Origin: Mansonella perstans
Lineage: Eukaryota; Nematoda; Chromadorea; Rhabditida; Onchocercidae
Assembly: GCA_037074765.1 (NCBI GenBank)
Contig: JBAMDO010000013.1
Coordinates: 186,001-250,000, forward strand
Reading direction: 5' to 3'
Length of the DNA stretch: 64,000 nucleotides
The position numbers and the translations under genes were made by a program. Within the stretch, counting starts at the first letter, position 1. Every line of letters starts with the position of its first letter. Shown here piece by piece: positions 27,001 through 38,600 of the stretch. The notes below the pieces were generated by a model, which saw only the letters and a list, made by a program, of their open reading frames with translations, was not told where the DNA came from and did not search any database.

Positions 27001-27531
27001 TGACCAAGCAGTAAAATCGTTGGTTTGCCCTGAAATTTATTTTAACCAGCAACTGCATTTCAAAATTTTTAAAATAAAATTTGTTTGAAATATTAAAATT
27101 CAAAGAAAAAATAAAAATAAAGAAGATAAAAATCTTTTTCAAAACAATATTTACGATTTTTCTGATGAAGAATTTCATTACTAATTAATTATTTGTTAAA
27201 ATTATTCGTTAATGTGTCTTAAATGTATCATAAAAACAAACCATAAATTCTTGCTGACGCAATGGTGGTGTATCGAATTCACTATATAAATAACGCTTTT
27301 CAGATGGTACCACTTTTCTCTCATAAGCAGCCTTTAGGGCCTAAAACTTTGACATTTGCGCCTTATTTTCAGTAATGCTAGAATACTGCAAAAATTGTTA
27401 GTGATTTGTTTAGACTTAATAAATCGCAAGATAATTTCAGGCTATTTCAGAAAGTATAAAAAAATATATCAAACCTCCATAGCTCCAACAACAGCCGGAT
27501 CTGGTAAAGGTATTTCATCAGGTTTACACAT
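24058..27531 (-). CDS. Divergent EHD-family (dynamin-like) nucleotidase lacking the EH domain
   Basis: Eleven exons join without conflict: 27475-27531, 27242-27340, 26829-27029, 26529-26648, 26266-26382, 25981-26127, 25640-25798, 25242-25520, 25055-25210, 24240-24585 and 24058-24125, coding 582 residues. The EHD nucleotide-binding motifs are present: P-loop GQYSVGKT (61-68), IGPEPTTD switch, DTPG (149-152), NKAD (215-218), plus the landmark strings RGYDFAQV, RGALMWALGK and IGSFW. Helical-arm sequences LNDFPDPNLFHVKAK and YKLEKLL follow. EHDs are ATP-hydrolysing membrane-tubulating and scission proteins of endocytic recycling. Instead of the C-terminal EH domain, residues from about 445 form a Lys/Glu/Ser-rich tail. 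No signal peptide is visible, so it is probably cytosolic; a sarcalumenin-like paralogue is the alternative. A possible trans-splice acceptor lies 13 nt upstream of the ATG. Confidence 0.88.
26441..26493. other. GC-rich intronic hairpin
   Basis: Within an intron of the EHD-like gene, gcggtaacttcg (26441-26452) pairs with cgaagtaccgc (26483-26493): eleven base pairs with one bulged A and a 30-nt loop. The surrounding 60 bp is much richer in G+C than the intron. It could be a small-RNA precursor or a structural element; neither is shown. Confidence 0.5.
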
Positions 27532-27544
27532 CCTCAAACCCTTT

Positions 27545-27550
27545 CTGTGA
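27545..27550 (-). promoter_or_regulatory. Candidate trans-splice acceptor of the EHD-like gene
   Basis: On the minus strand tttaatcacag ends 13 nt before the start codon with no upstream exon in view, as expected for a spliced-leader addition site. Confidence 0.4.
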
Positions 27551-28363
27551 TTAAAGCGACCGATTCACAAGTTTCAAATCAAAACAATTCAAATAAATTA
27601 TGAAGTGCAAAACTGATTTTCTTATAATATATTGCATTTTCTCTGCAATTCATAATTTCAATGCATTTTTCCAAAAAAAGTAGTGAGTACATTCCATACC
27701 AAAATTAAATGATTTACAAAGTTCATTGTTGTTAGCATCATTAACGAAGTGGTTAAAACAACTTGAAGCATGATGAAGAGCATTAATTAGGGCTGATCAA
27801 TTAAGGCTCCAGTGTTTGAAATGCTTTGGGCAGTAATTGCAAGGAGTTCAGATGTATTTGTTGAATTTGCGAATTTGAAAATTTTCAAGTTTTCATTTCA
27901 TTCTTCCCTTTCCATCATTACCTTTCGATTATGAAAATGAACATTTCTTATCTCTACTTTGCTTTTTTATTTTGTTTCTCTAATTTGAATTTGTCTGGCG
28001 TCAAAAAAAAAAATCAAACATGAATTTTATAACTTCTTAAACAAGAATTTTTACTTTTTTTTTCAACTTATTTCATTCAAATTAAAATATTTGTTGTTGC
28101 ATTTGTTACTTGTAATTTAAGCAATAGTGCATTTAGAGAAAGAATGATCATCTTTGAATGAGAGAATGATTGAAATTGTAAATGGAAAAATGACAACAAA
28201 ATTTACAAAATTTCATTTTTAACTTTAATTACAAAGAATAAAGTTTTTAATTATAAACAAAGCTATGAAAATATTTTTTTTTGATAAATTAGTTTAATTT
28301 CCTTTAAAGAAATTTTTAAAAAACAATTATTTAGCATTGTTTGTATTTCAAAATTTTTTATTT

Positions 28364-31066
28364 TTATTTAATTACAGTTGAGCTAATTCCAGAAGCTTCC
28401 TTTTCCTTTTTAACATTTTCATTCTCAATATTTTCCACTTTTATGGTACTTCCCATCGTTTTTTTCTCCTCAATTTCAACACTTTTATCTTTACCAGCTT
28501 GTTCTTCCGTTTTTAAATTAATTTCATGCATCATTTTCTTTGATGATTCCTTTGTACTCTCCTTCTTTTCCTTTACGCTCTCTTTCTTTTCCTTTGCGCT
28601 CTCTTTCTTTTCCTTTGCGCTCTCTTCCTTTTCCTTTGAGCTCTCTTTCTTTTCCTTTATACTCCCTTTCTTTTCCTTTATACTCCCTTTCTTTTCCTTT
28701 ATACTCCCTTTCTTTTCCTTTATACTCTCTTTCTTTTCCTCTATACTCTCTTTCTTTTCCTTCGTATCATCTCTCTTCGATTCTTTCAAATTTATTTCTT
28801 CAACAGTCGTCGTAGTTTTTGGTGCTTCTTTGAGAGCTGCAATACCGGCATTAATTTCAGCTTCACATTTGATAAATGTTTTGTGAAATTCATCTTTTGC
28901 CTTTCGCTCGAATTGATACTAAAAAGTAATTTGATGAGAGAAATTTGAGTAAGTTAGAATTGAACAAAAATTTAAATGCAATGAGAAATGAATAATTAAA
29001 GAAATTTAATTTAAAGAAAAAAAAAATTAATCAATCCTTCAATTAAATTTCAATCATTGAAGCTAATCAAATCAAAAAATCACAAATTTAATTTGTGAAA
29101 TGCATTTTATATTATATTCGCTTTTCAACTTAACCGATAGTAACATTAGTGCGTATCATTGAGTATCATAACTTCCTCTTCTACCTCTATAAAGTTACCA
29201 AAGAAGTATCACAATCAAAATCGAATGTGTTCTTTGAAAAAATGGTAATTTTATTGAAATCAAAATTGTTTATTTAAATCTCTTGAATACAGCAAGAGAA
29301 AACGAAACTTACACTTTTCATCATCAAAACTTTAAGGCATTGCATATGATGTCTATGTATCGCTTTATAACGCATTACCTTAAAAGTGATAAAAAAAAAA
29401 GAAAAAAACATTTAAAAATTTATAAAACTCACAAATTTGATTTTAACAAAAACATAGAATTTAAGTTAGAAGAAATAGGAAGAAGTTTGACCTCATTCTC
29501 GACTCGTTCAAAGAATAATTGATGCTTATTTTTAGCTTCTTGTGCTCTCACAAGACGTTCAGGTGTTTTTCGTGCTTCTACACTTGCCATAGTTCGATCC
29601 ATTTTATCTTTCAAATTATAGCACTTCTTAATGTCCTAAAAATGGTATGGTCTGTAAAGTGCAAAATTTTACAAACTTAATAATTTTTAACATAATTTAT
29701 TTTACAATCATTTGCATTGTTCTTAATCATTTAATATTTTCAATTTGTTGTGTTTATATTTCCCATTGAATAAATAATATTTTTGAAATTTAAAAAGATT
29801 TTTCTTTTCTTTTGTCTTTCAGAATTTATGAACTTTTGCGATCACTAAAAATTGTTTTTATTCATTTCAATTTCTAAGTTTAAGAGACCGAGATGAGTAA
29901 TAATTTTATTTGAAATTTCATTTTGATTCCATAATGGTCTAGTTAAATATAAGTGTATGATAGTAGATGTTCACTCCTAAATGTTTCATTTAAATGAAAT
30001 TTTTGTAACGAATTCAGAAGTGTATGAAGAATTTCGAAGTTCTCTTTCCAATTCTTCATTAGATTAACTTTTATCAATGTTAAATGTTAACATATCTTCA
30101 TAAGCCGTGGATAATCTTCTAGAATCCAACTTTTCATTGGTACAACCACTCGTTGGAATACTTCCATTTGTACTTCTCGTTCTTGTTTTGCTACCGAAAT
30201 ACAAACATTTGCTGTAGCTTGAAGTGCTTCATAGAAACTTCCAGAAACAAAATATGGCATATACTACAAAAAAAAAACTTTATATCTTTATCTTTGTACA
30301 TATTATTTTCGAATAGAAAATTTGAATTTCATTAATTTTCATAAGCGCAAATATTTAATCTTTTAATAATAAAATTGATTTGTTCATTTTAGTTCTTATT
30401 ATAATTATGCAACAAATTTTGGACAGAAATTTTTTGAAAAAAACTTCATAACATATTTTAAGTCAATCTTATTTTGCAGATGCTATGATAGTAGCATTCA
30501 ACTGAAATCTTCTAAAAAAATCTATTCTCTCTTACACTGTTCTTGTCAATCCTTCTTTTATCTCTAAAAATTAAAACAAACTTTTGAAATTCTATATTTT
30601 TTCATCAACACGATTTGAAAACTTTTCGTTTTTTTTAAATGTTTTCTTAAAAATACTTTTGATATTTACAGAGTACAGGCAACAAAGTAACCTTTTGCGC
30701 TACATTTGCTAATCGTTCTAAATCATTCGGTTTGGTTTGCTTTTGCATTGCAACATTAATCAACTTTTCAATTGAGATCACTACGTCAAGAGTATATTCT
30801 TGTGTTATCTGAAGAATCATTAAGAGATCATAAATATATTTTTAAAGTGGCATTGACTGATCGGCTAATCGATACTGTCAAAGTTGGAGATTTGTTCAAT
30901 GTAAGTATGCGTTATCATAGGAGACTATTCTGATAATAACTCTTTATCCCATTATATCCACAAACACAGCAAATATTCTGAAGTTAACCTTTATAAAGTC
31001 AATTGCTTTCGCGAAATTTTCTGGATAAGCGGAAAGCTTCCTGATTTGACTCAAAGTTTTCGGCAT
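28364..31066 (-). CDS. BAR-like coiled-coil protein with a repetitive charged tail
   Basis: Exons 30989-31066, 30692-30808, 30096-30263, 29492-29635, 29313-29378 and 28364-28918 encode about 375 residues. The first 225 or so residues are helical with a BAR-domain signature: a PMKSWILEDYP-type segment (compare FIxPLxxxLExD in amphiphysin/endophilin relatives), a KKCYNLKDKMDRTMASVEARK helix, EAKNKHQLFFERVENE, then a final helix ending about residue 215. BAR dimers bind and curve membranes. From about residue 240 a tail of repeated KEKKES/KEKKGS heptads is followed by a Lys/Glu-rich end. No SH3, PH or RhoGAP domain is present. Exon 3 must end at AAG before atatgtta, an AT where GT is expected (see findings). 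The gene lies 0.83 kb upstream of the EHD-like gene on the same strand. The BAR call rests on pattern, not on a search. Confidence 0.65.
28545..28765. repeat. Coding 21-bp minisatellite in the BAR-like gene
   Basis: About ten copies of a 21-bp unit (tctttcttttcctttatactc on the plus strand, with variants) encode the KEKKES/KEKKGS heptads of the minus-strand protein. Because the unit length is a multiple of three, long open frames appear on both strands; only the minus one is spliced to the rest of a gene. Confidence 0.9.
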
Positions 31067-34000
31067 TACTATAAATCGATATTAAGATTGCATAGATCTT
31101 TTGATAAACATTACCAAGTTGAACAGAAAAAAGTTGAACAGAAAATGAAACATTTCGAATAAATTATTCGCTTACAAATTCGTTTGTCCTATACAACCGT
31201 TTCGGAAGTAATTTCTCAACGAAGTGATATTACTTCTCAGATATAGCATGTTTATTATAATATCTCAAAAATAAAAATGCATTTTTTATAATATTGAGTG
31301 AAATTTTATGTGAAATTATTCAACAATTTCGTCCCTTTTTTAAAGCACTCAATAAGTATTGCATATGTTTTTTGAAATAATTTTAATCAGCTATTCCTAA
31401 TCACTAAAATCTACAAATCACTGAAAAATATTTAGTTTTATTTATGCTCAATTTATACTCTTGGTGTTCCTTTTTATAATTCATAAAAGAATGTAATTAA
31501 GACAGAGGAAAAATTGTATTCTGTCCTTTTAAAAAAATTGAAGCTTGCAAGAAGCAAAGAGGACTGACTATTCACTATGTCCAATTAATCAAGCAATTAA
31601 AGAAGATTTCAAGAAATATTCATAATCAGAATGATGGATATCGGTGAGCTCAAAAGAGATGAATAAAATGTTTTAAAATTTAGTAATAAAATATCCAGTG
31701 CAAATAAAAAAAATTTCAGTTGGCAAATTTCAAACCAATTATTTTATTCGCCGATCAAATTAATGGATGACTTGTATAACATTTTATAGCCGTTTGAGTT
31801 AAAATCGTCTTTCCTTTCATCTGAAGTTGTTAAAGTTCAAAATCGATTTACGAAATGCAGTTTAAGCAAAGAAAACAAATAACAGAGAAGTATGAAAAAA
31901 ACTTTCTCAGCAATTCGAAATTTATAATAACATCGCTCTCTAATAAATTTCTGTGATTGTAAATGTGTAAAATTAACTTAAATTGTTTCCGTTAAACGAT
32001 ACTGCAACATAAAGCTTCCTATTTATGAGGTTTTACACAAGATTTTATCATCTTTAAATATATTTATTCTACGAAGTGTGATCTAAGATTAGTTTCATTC
32101 ACTCATATAACCATACTTCGCAGAAATCAACAGCAATTAGCAGTCATTAATTGATGTAATGCAAGAATGCAACTGTCATATGGTAGCTTCATATGCAACA
32201 ATTCGCTAAGCCAAAATATAATACAGATCCGTTACTATATATCATTTTGTTCATACGAGCTCCTTGCCTGTCGTATCAGTTGGCTTTGAAAGTTAATGTC
32301 AACTTATTTCTTTTAATATAAATTTTCATTTTTTTTTCAAAATTATTAAACAAATGTGATGTTTTTGTTGTGAAGGGACAAAAATAAAAGTCTAATTGAA
32401 TTAAACAAATAAAATCTAGTCGAACATACTACATTACTTCGCTCTTGACTTTACTAAGAACTATCTCGAGATTAAGATTGAATTCATTCTCTGCTATTTT
32501 CGTTGCATATGAGTTGAAAAGCAAATTTTCATACTTTTAGGCTACATTTAACCTCATAAAGTTAATGTAAAAGTATTTAGTGATCTCAGTTACAAATGTG
32601 TCATAGCATCTTCTAATAGTCGCAACAGAATTGCATTCTGCTAAGATGAAAAAAAATTGACAAGTGACACTATTCTCACAGCTTTGATACAGAACGAAAT
32701 ATTTCATTCTACGACCAATAAAATTCTCGAATTTATCAAGTTTGTGACATTTTGATCATTCTTTACTCTATTCTTTTTAGTATCGATGAACAAAAAAGGC
32801 TGAGGCTTTCTATCCATTTTTTCTCTACACTTCATCACGTTCATACTATATTTTAAAATTTTTCCATCTGCTGCTTATCAACTAATTTACTTCAAGAAAA
32901 TAAAACTTCCGCCGATTCTTTCAAATGGTAATCAAGATACATTTACAGTAAAGAATATGAAGACCTGTTCCATGCTTCAGTAATAATTCTGTTTTCCGAT
33001 ATCGTTCAGCAAAGAGTACAAAAAAAAAAAAAAAAAATTGACATGCTTAAGAGAAGTTTTACTTTGTTTGTTTATAATTATTAATACGGAAATGATGAAA
33101 TGAAGAATAACAAATAGAACTAAATGCTAACAAATGTGAGAACAGATCGATAAATAAATGCTAGAAAGCAATAACAGCAATAACTAATAATGTTATCATC
33201 AAAAATATTCAACAATAAGTCAGTGATATTGACAAACTAAAATTTCATCCCTAAAAGGACTTTCTTTTTTCAATAAGTCAACGTTCTGCCGTTTAATGAC
33301 AATAAAAAAAGATCATACCTATGGGAATAAAAATGGAACAGTTCAGCAATTCTACTAATTCCGGATTGTTATTATTGTTGAGATGAAATGAGAAAAATGA
33401 AAGCGAAAAGAATTTTGCGAATGCTTTTAGTTTCAGAAAACTTATTAGGTAATGTATCTGCTTCGGTCGTTACAATGCTGGAACAGAAGAAAAAGCGCAT
33501 TATTATTTCAGTTTATCGCCTAAGCAATCATGTTTTTTATAAGACTGCTAAGCAGATTGCCTACACTTCAAAACATTTGTTTTCGTCAAATATTAGACTG
33601 TTTTTTTTTCTATAAATTCATTACGTCGCACCTTGAAATCAAGCGCTATGGCATATACTTCATAAAAAAATCGTGTAGTAGATGGTTGTGAATGCAATAA
33701 ATATGCTTTTATTTTACAATTCTGACCTTACTAAAAGTTGCAAAATGCATCAAAAAAAAAAAAAAAAAATGCATGAAAAAAACAATAAACAGTGAACAAC
33801 ATAGAACAAACATGTCAACCTCAGAAATGTCAAAGAGAAACATCAAATAAAAATTAGAGGTCTGGCAAATAATTTAATTAGTTATCTGGCGTAGACAAAA
33901 AAATTTTTGAAAGAACAATGAACATGTCCCCACAATTCATATTCTCTCTAAGCAATTTTCCATGGACTCTAAAAAATTTATACGCCAGATACAGCTTATG

Positions 34001-35617
34001 GCATAAATTTCAATTAACTTAAGATCAACTTTAATTTTAGGTCCAGAATCGAGATGGTCTAAAATAATTTGCATTTCAATCGTACTACATCAATGAGCAA
34101 AAGAAATATTCCAAAAAGCAAAAAAAAATGCTGCTATAATCAGTAGAATAGAAGATAGAATTGTAGAGTTGTTCCACACTAAAAATGACGACCACCACTT
34201 TTGTAATATCACAAAAACCATCCACAAATGTGAAAACCTTATCATAAATAACGAAAATTCACAAGACAGCCCAGCACTGTAAAACATCTTAAAGCTTCTA
34301 GAAAGTTGTATTTTCCATTGCTATCTACAAGCAAGGCTAAACTTAGCAAATTTTATACCATGAAATACTTCCCAAAATCCAGATTTCTTCAACTAGAAAT
34401 TTATCGATGGAACAAAAAGAAGATCAATGCTACTTGATAGCCTCAGACCATTCAACCTACGGCAAAAGTTATTTCTAAAAGGTTGAATCTAGATTTTATA
34501 AACAGTGAATTAGGACTGATATGATTTCAATAAATAATGGGCTTGAACATTCATTAAAGTCTTGTTCAAAAGACTTACAAGTAAAAGATAGCAAGCTAGT
34601 TTTCCTCCATCCTCTTGATCAGAACCATGTCCATGATCAAATCCACAATTCTTGCTGCCGAAAAGTCCGCTTTTGTTAGCGGATGAGGCAGAATTCGATA
34701 TCTGAGGGCTATACTAATAGATACGCTGCCATAAACAAGTTCTTTCATGAAAGGAAAACATGAAAAGATTTCAGAAAAATGAGATTATTAAGTGAAAACT
34801 TGACAGCGGGTAAAGAAGACAATTTCGGAATAATCTTTCAAAAAAACAGTGAAAATCAATTTAAATAGAAGATTAGAGTCTTGAAATTACCATAAATATA
34901 AAACTTTCCGAAACAAAAGTAACAGGAGCCAGCGATTTACTTACCGTCGAACTATTTCAATCACAATTAGTGCTACCCTATTCTTAAATTCTCAAAAGTT
35001 AAATTCTAACAATGAACGAAGAGTCATTATAATTTAACACAAATTATTGAATTTTTAAAATCCCTTGAAGATAAAAAATAGCACGAAAACATTATATGAT
35101 TTTACAGAAACAAAATCTATTTCAGGTCATCATGAATATTACTTCTTTTGCAACGAAATTAGAAACTGCAAAAAAAAAAACGAGAAATTTAGCTTATTCT
35201 ATCATTACTGCCTTTCTTTTGAGCAAGGACGGACCTGCTCAACCTACGGCTCCTTGCTGTTTCGAAAACTGAATACACCCCGCACAGAAGTACAAAGCGA
35301 AAGCCGAGGAGATTAGTGCTAACTTAAAAGAAATGAAATTCTCGATTAGTTAAATAATTTGAGAAATATTGGTATTAATTAGCTACAGTCAGATAAGAGG
35401 AAATAATATAACCGAAGTAATACTGCCATGATCCCAGGATATCTATTTTTTACTAATCTTAAGAAGTAATAGCCATGATTCCAGGGTATTTTTAATAGCG
35501 CACGTCCCAATCGTAAAAGCATAACAATGTGGTTTGACACAAAATTATATAAACCTCAAATCAGACATAAGCGTCAATAACTTCACTCAATTTAACAGAA
35601 TTACATGACATTCTAGA
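31067..35617. other. Intergenic region between the BAR-like and SOX-like genes
   Basis: About 4.5 kb, AT-rich, with A runs at 33020-33037 and 33753-33769. I found no full gene. A candidate isolated exon is listed at 34579-34701. A short perfect hairpin (agcaagga at 35222-35229 with tccttgct at 35251-35258) lies in a locally GC-richer patch around 35220-35310. Confidence 0.5.
34579..34701 (-). CDS. Candidate isolated coding exon
   Basis: A 123-bp stretch starts after ccctcag, ends at a good donor (gtaagtctttt) and is open in phase 0 for 41 codons with a non-repetitive composition (SGLFGSKNCGFDHGHGSDQE near its middle). A possible last exon follows after gccgtag near 34465, encoding eight residues and a stop. 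I recognise no family and found no first exon, so this may be chance. Confidence 0.25.
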
Positions 35618-38600
35618 TCAGTTGGCTGATTGTGATAACGATTGGTTGCCGTGCTGCTGTTGTTTAGTTACGGCTTGATGGTGTAACATATGATATTGAT
35701 CCAAGTAATGCTGCGGCGATGCAAGGGTACTCTTCTCGCCTAAAATTGAATCAATATTGAAAGTTGTTGCGACAGAGCATTAGCTATGGGCATGATAATA
35801 AAATTATCTCGAGCTATACATCATTGTCATCTGATTTCATTCATAAGAATACATAAAATTAGGGACGGTTCTCAAAATACTTTATTAGTACAACGATATC
35901 AAAAGTCATGTCCCGAAACAGCTTTTTTCAGGACTAATTCAGATCAAATCTGAGGAAAGAGTCTGTAAATACGTTAGATCAAAGCCGAGTTTCCAAATTG
36001 ATCTTTTCTCTCGCGAAAAAATTTCGGCGATCCTTAGTAACAGTTTATTATTCCAAAAAAATCATATTCACCTGGCTCAGGAAAAGCGGGTTCACAAAGG
36101 GACGTGTAATACAACTCTAACATCTGATGCATAGTGGCCGACAAATTTTGGTGTGAATTGTTTTGCTGCACTGATTGTGTTGCTTGTTGATTTCGCTGAA
36201 ATGAGAATGATGACGGCATTTGTTCTTCTCGACTAAAATAATTAATAGGAGAGCTGCGACCAATATTTTTATGAAATATGCAGTGGTATATGCCGAACCT
36301 CCGTTTCATAACTCAACGTACAGAATGAAAAGAGAACTGTACGAAACAAATTTGTTCAAAAACTTTCGTACAGTCTTTTCACATCTTCTTTAATGAATAA
36401 GAGCAATTCAAAACTTGCTTGAGATAAGTGTTGCGGTGTCCGTACATTAACTGCTTGTGCTAGTATAACCGTTCCAGGAGGAGCTGAAGTGAGCGCTGCA
36501 AGTATCAAATTTTGTAAATAATTTTCCAGTAAAAAATTAAAATGAAAAATAAACAAACTAGAAGAAACTAAGACAATGTTTTGTAACGTTCTGAATCTAA
36601 ACAGAAATTGAAAAACTTACTCTGCGCTGGAACTTGAGCATATACTACATTACCGTTAACACATCCATCTGAAAATTTTCTAATATTTAACATAAATTAT
36701 CAATTATTTATTCTTAGCAAAATAAATTCAAAAAGCAATAAAGAAAATAACAGTTTAGTTTCGTTCAATTACTACGATTAAATACATAACTTCATCCGTA
36801 AATATATCAAATCAGGTATTGAAGTTTTCTTTGATAAATAAAAGGGAATCAAGATAAAATTTAATTTACAAAAAAGTAGTTATAAAATAACCATTTATCA
36901 ATTACAAATTATATAGTGTTATTTCGTTAAGCATACTAATTATGCATGAAAAGCTAAACAAAAAAAAAAATTACTGATTTTTGGTGTTGATGGAGTAGCA
37001 AATGCTACTGATGTTGCACCTTCATTATTAAGTGGTGTACTTGGTGAAGCATCAAAAATCATATTTGTTGGTTCCGTTTTCATTAGGATTTTTGATAATT
37101 TCTTTCGTTGTGGATGATAAACCAAATTTGGATTATCTTTCAAAGCCTATAAATAAATTAAAAGATATATTTAATCAAAAAAAAAAATTATTGCATTATT
37201 TGTTATACAAAATGATTGATAGAAATGAAAAATTATTGAGAAAATTACAATAGTTAATTGAACTATATACTATAAAAAATAAATTTAATTACAAATTAAT
37301 TCTACTAATCAATTCATTTGTTTTTACAAATAAATTATTACTTCATCATTTACAATAAAAATTATTCAATAAAAATCTATCAACTATCTTATTCAATTAT
37401 CTTATTTTAAACTACAAACTGCAATCTATTGTTGTCAAATGTTGTCAATGTTGAAAAAGACAAACTTTTCAACATCACTAATATTAAAGGGAAAGCTAAT
37501 AAAAAATTGAACGAAATGGGAAACAGTAGGTGTGTAAGCACAACATAAACAAACTGCTGACACACAATCTGACACACACACGGGCATATAACATACACAC
37601 AGACAAACACAAATACATATACATATACATAACATACACATACACATACATATACACATACACATACACAGCAACAACACACAAATATCCCAACACAGAG
37701 CCCTGTCTCCGCGCAAACAAGGGTAACGAAGCACATTCAATCCGCACACGCACCGGAAAAATGCTCCTTGAAATTATTATACACGTTCTTCCTACATCGT
37801 CTACAATTTCTTCGTTCATATTTCAGTAAACCCGTTCATCCGTGGTGCCACTCTATCCACCATTCCTAACATCCGTCATTCATGTTCTTAGAATTTTCAA
37901 GTGAAAAATGTTAGTGAAAGAAAAGAAATAATTATAAGACATTTCATTTCAACAAATATTTAAAATAAAACGCACATATTGCAACTGTGACACTGATGAC
38001 AGTATACAAATTAAAGTTACACAAAATAAATTACAAACTACTAAGCAATCATATTCAAAAACTTATCCTGCAGTATTTGTTCAACGCTTAAGTGAAAAAG
38101 CTTATTTACAAATTTCATTTTTCATAAACTATTAAGCAGATAAAATATGTTTATATATATATATATATATACTTTAACCTATCTACTTTATAAATGCAGT
38201 ATCATAACCCTAATCAACTTGATTAATTTCCTCTGCTTAATTTCAAGTTACTAATCTTTCTTTTAAGAAATAAAATACACACAATTTTATTTCACTTTTA
38301 CTCATTGCTATTTGAAAATGATTTCAAAAAATTAAGAAATACGCAAGGTGTGTTAAATAAATTGGAAGCAACAAAACAGTGTAAGATCAATAAGTGCAAC
38401 ACTTGATGGAATGACCTCTATCTTTGGTAATAATGACCCCTAATTCTAATTTATGAAGATGAAATAGTCAATACTGCTTTGTTATACTATCACAGATAGA
38501 CGACTGTATAAAGACAAAGTTATGGCCTGCCTTTTGCAATGAAATGAGCACATATACACAACACAAGAAAATGCACTACGGTAGCTTCTGAAGCAAAGTG

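Noticed and set aside
28341..28886. Open frame of 181 codons on the plus strand, Ser/Phe/Leu repeats
   Set aside because: It is antisense to the 21-bp coding minisatellite of the BAR-like gene; a repeat unit divisible by three keeps all frames open.
35065..35316. Plus-strand open frame of 83 codons with a GC-richer end
   Set aside because: No splice signals or family resemblance. The minus strand is equally open over the GC-rich part, so direction cannot be decided.
36232..36311. Acceptor at 36232 for the eighth exon of the SOX-like gene
   Set aside because: It has a better consensus (attattttag) but breaks the frame. The acceptor before 36311 keeps all phases, so it was preferred, though the intron is then only about 52 bp.
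37407..37829. Several overlapping frames of about 100 codons
   Set aside because: They are translations of a CA-rich microsatellite inside an intron of the SOX-like gene.
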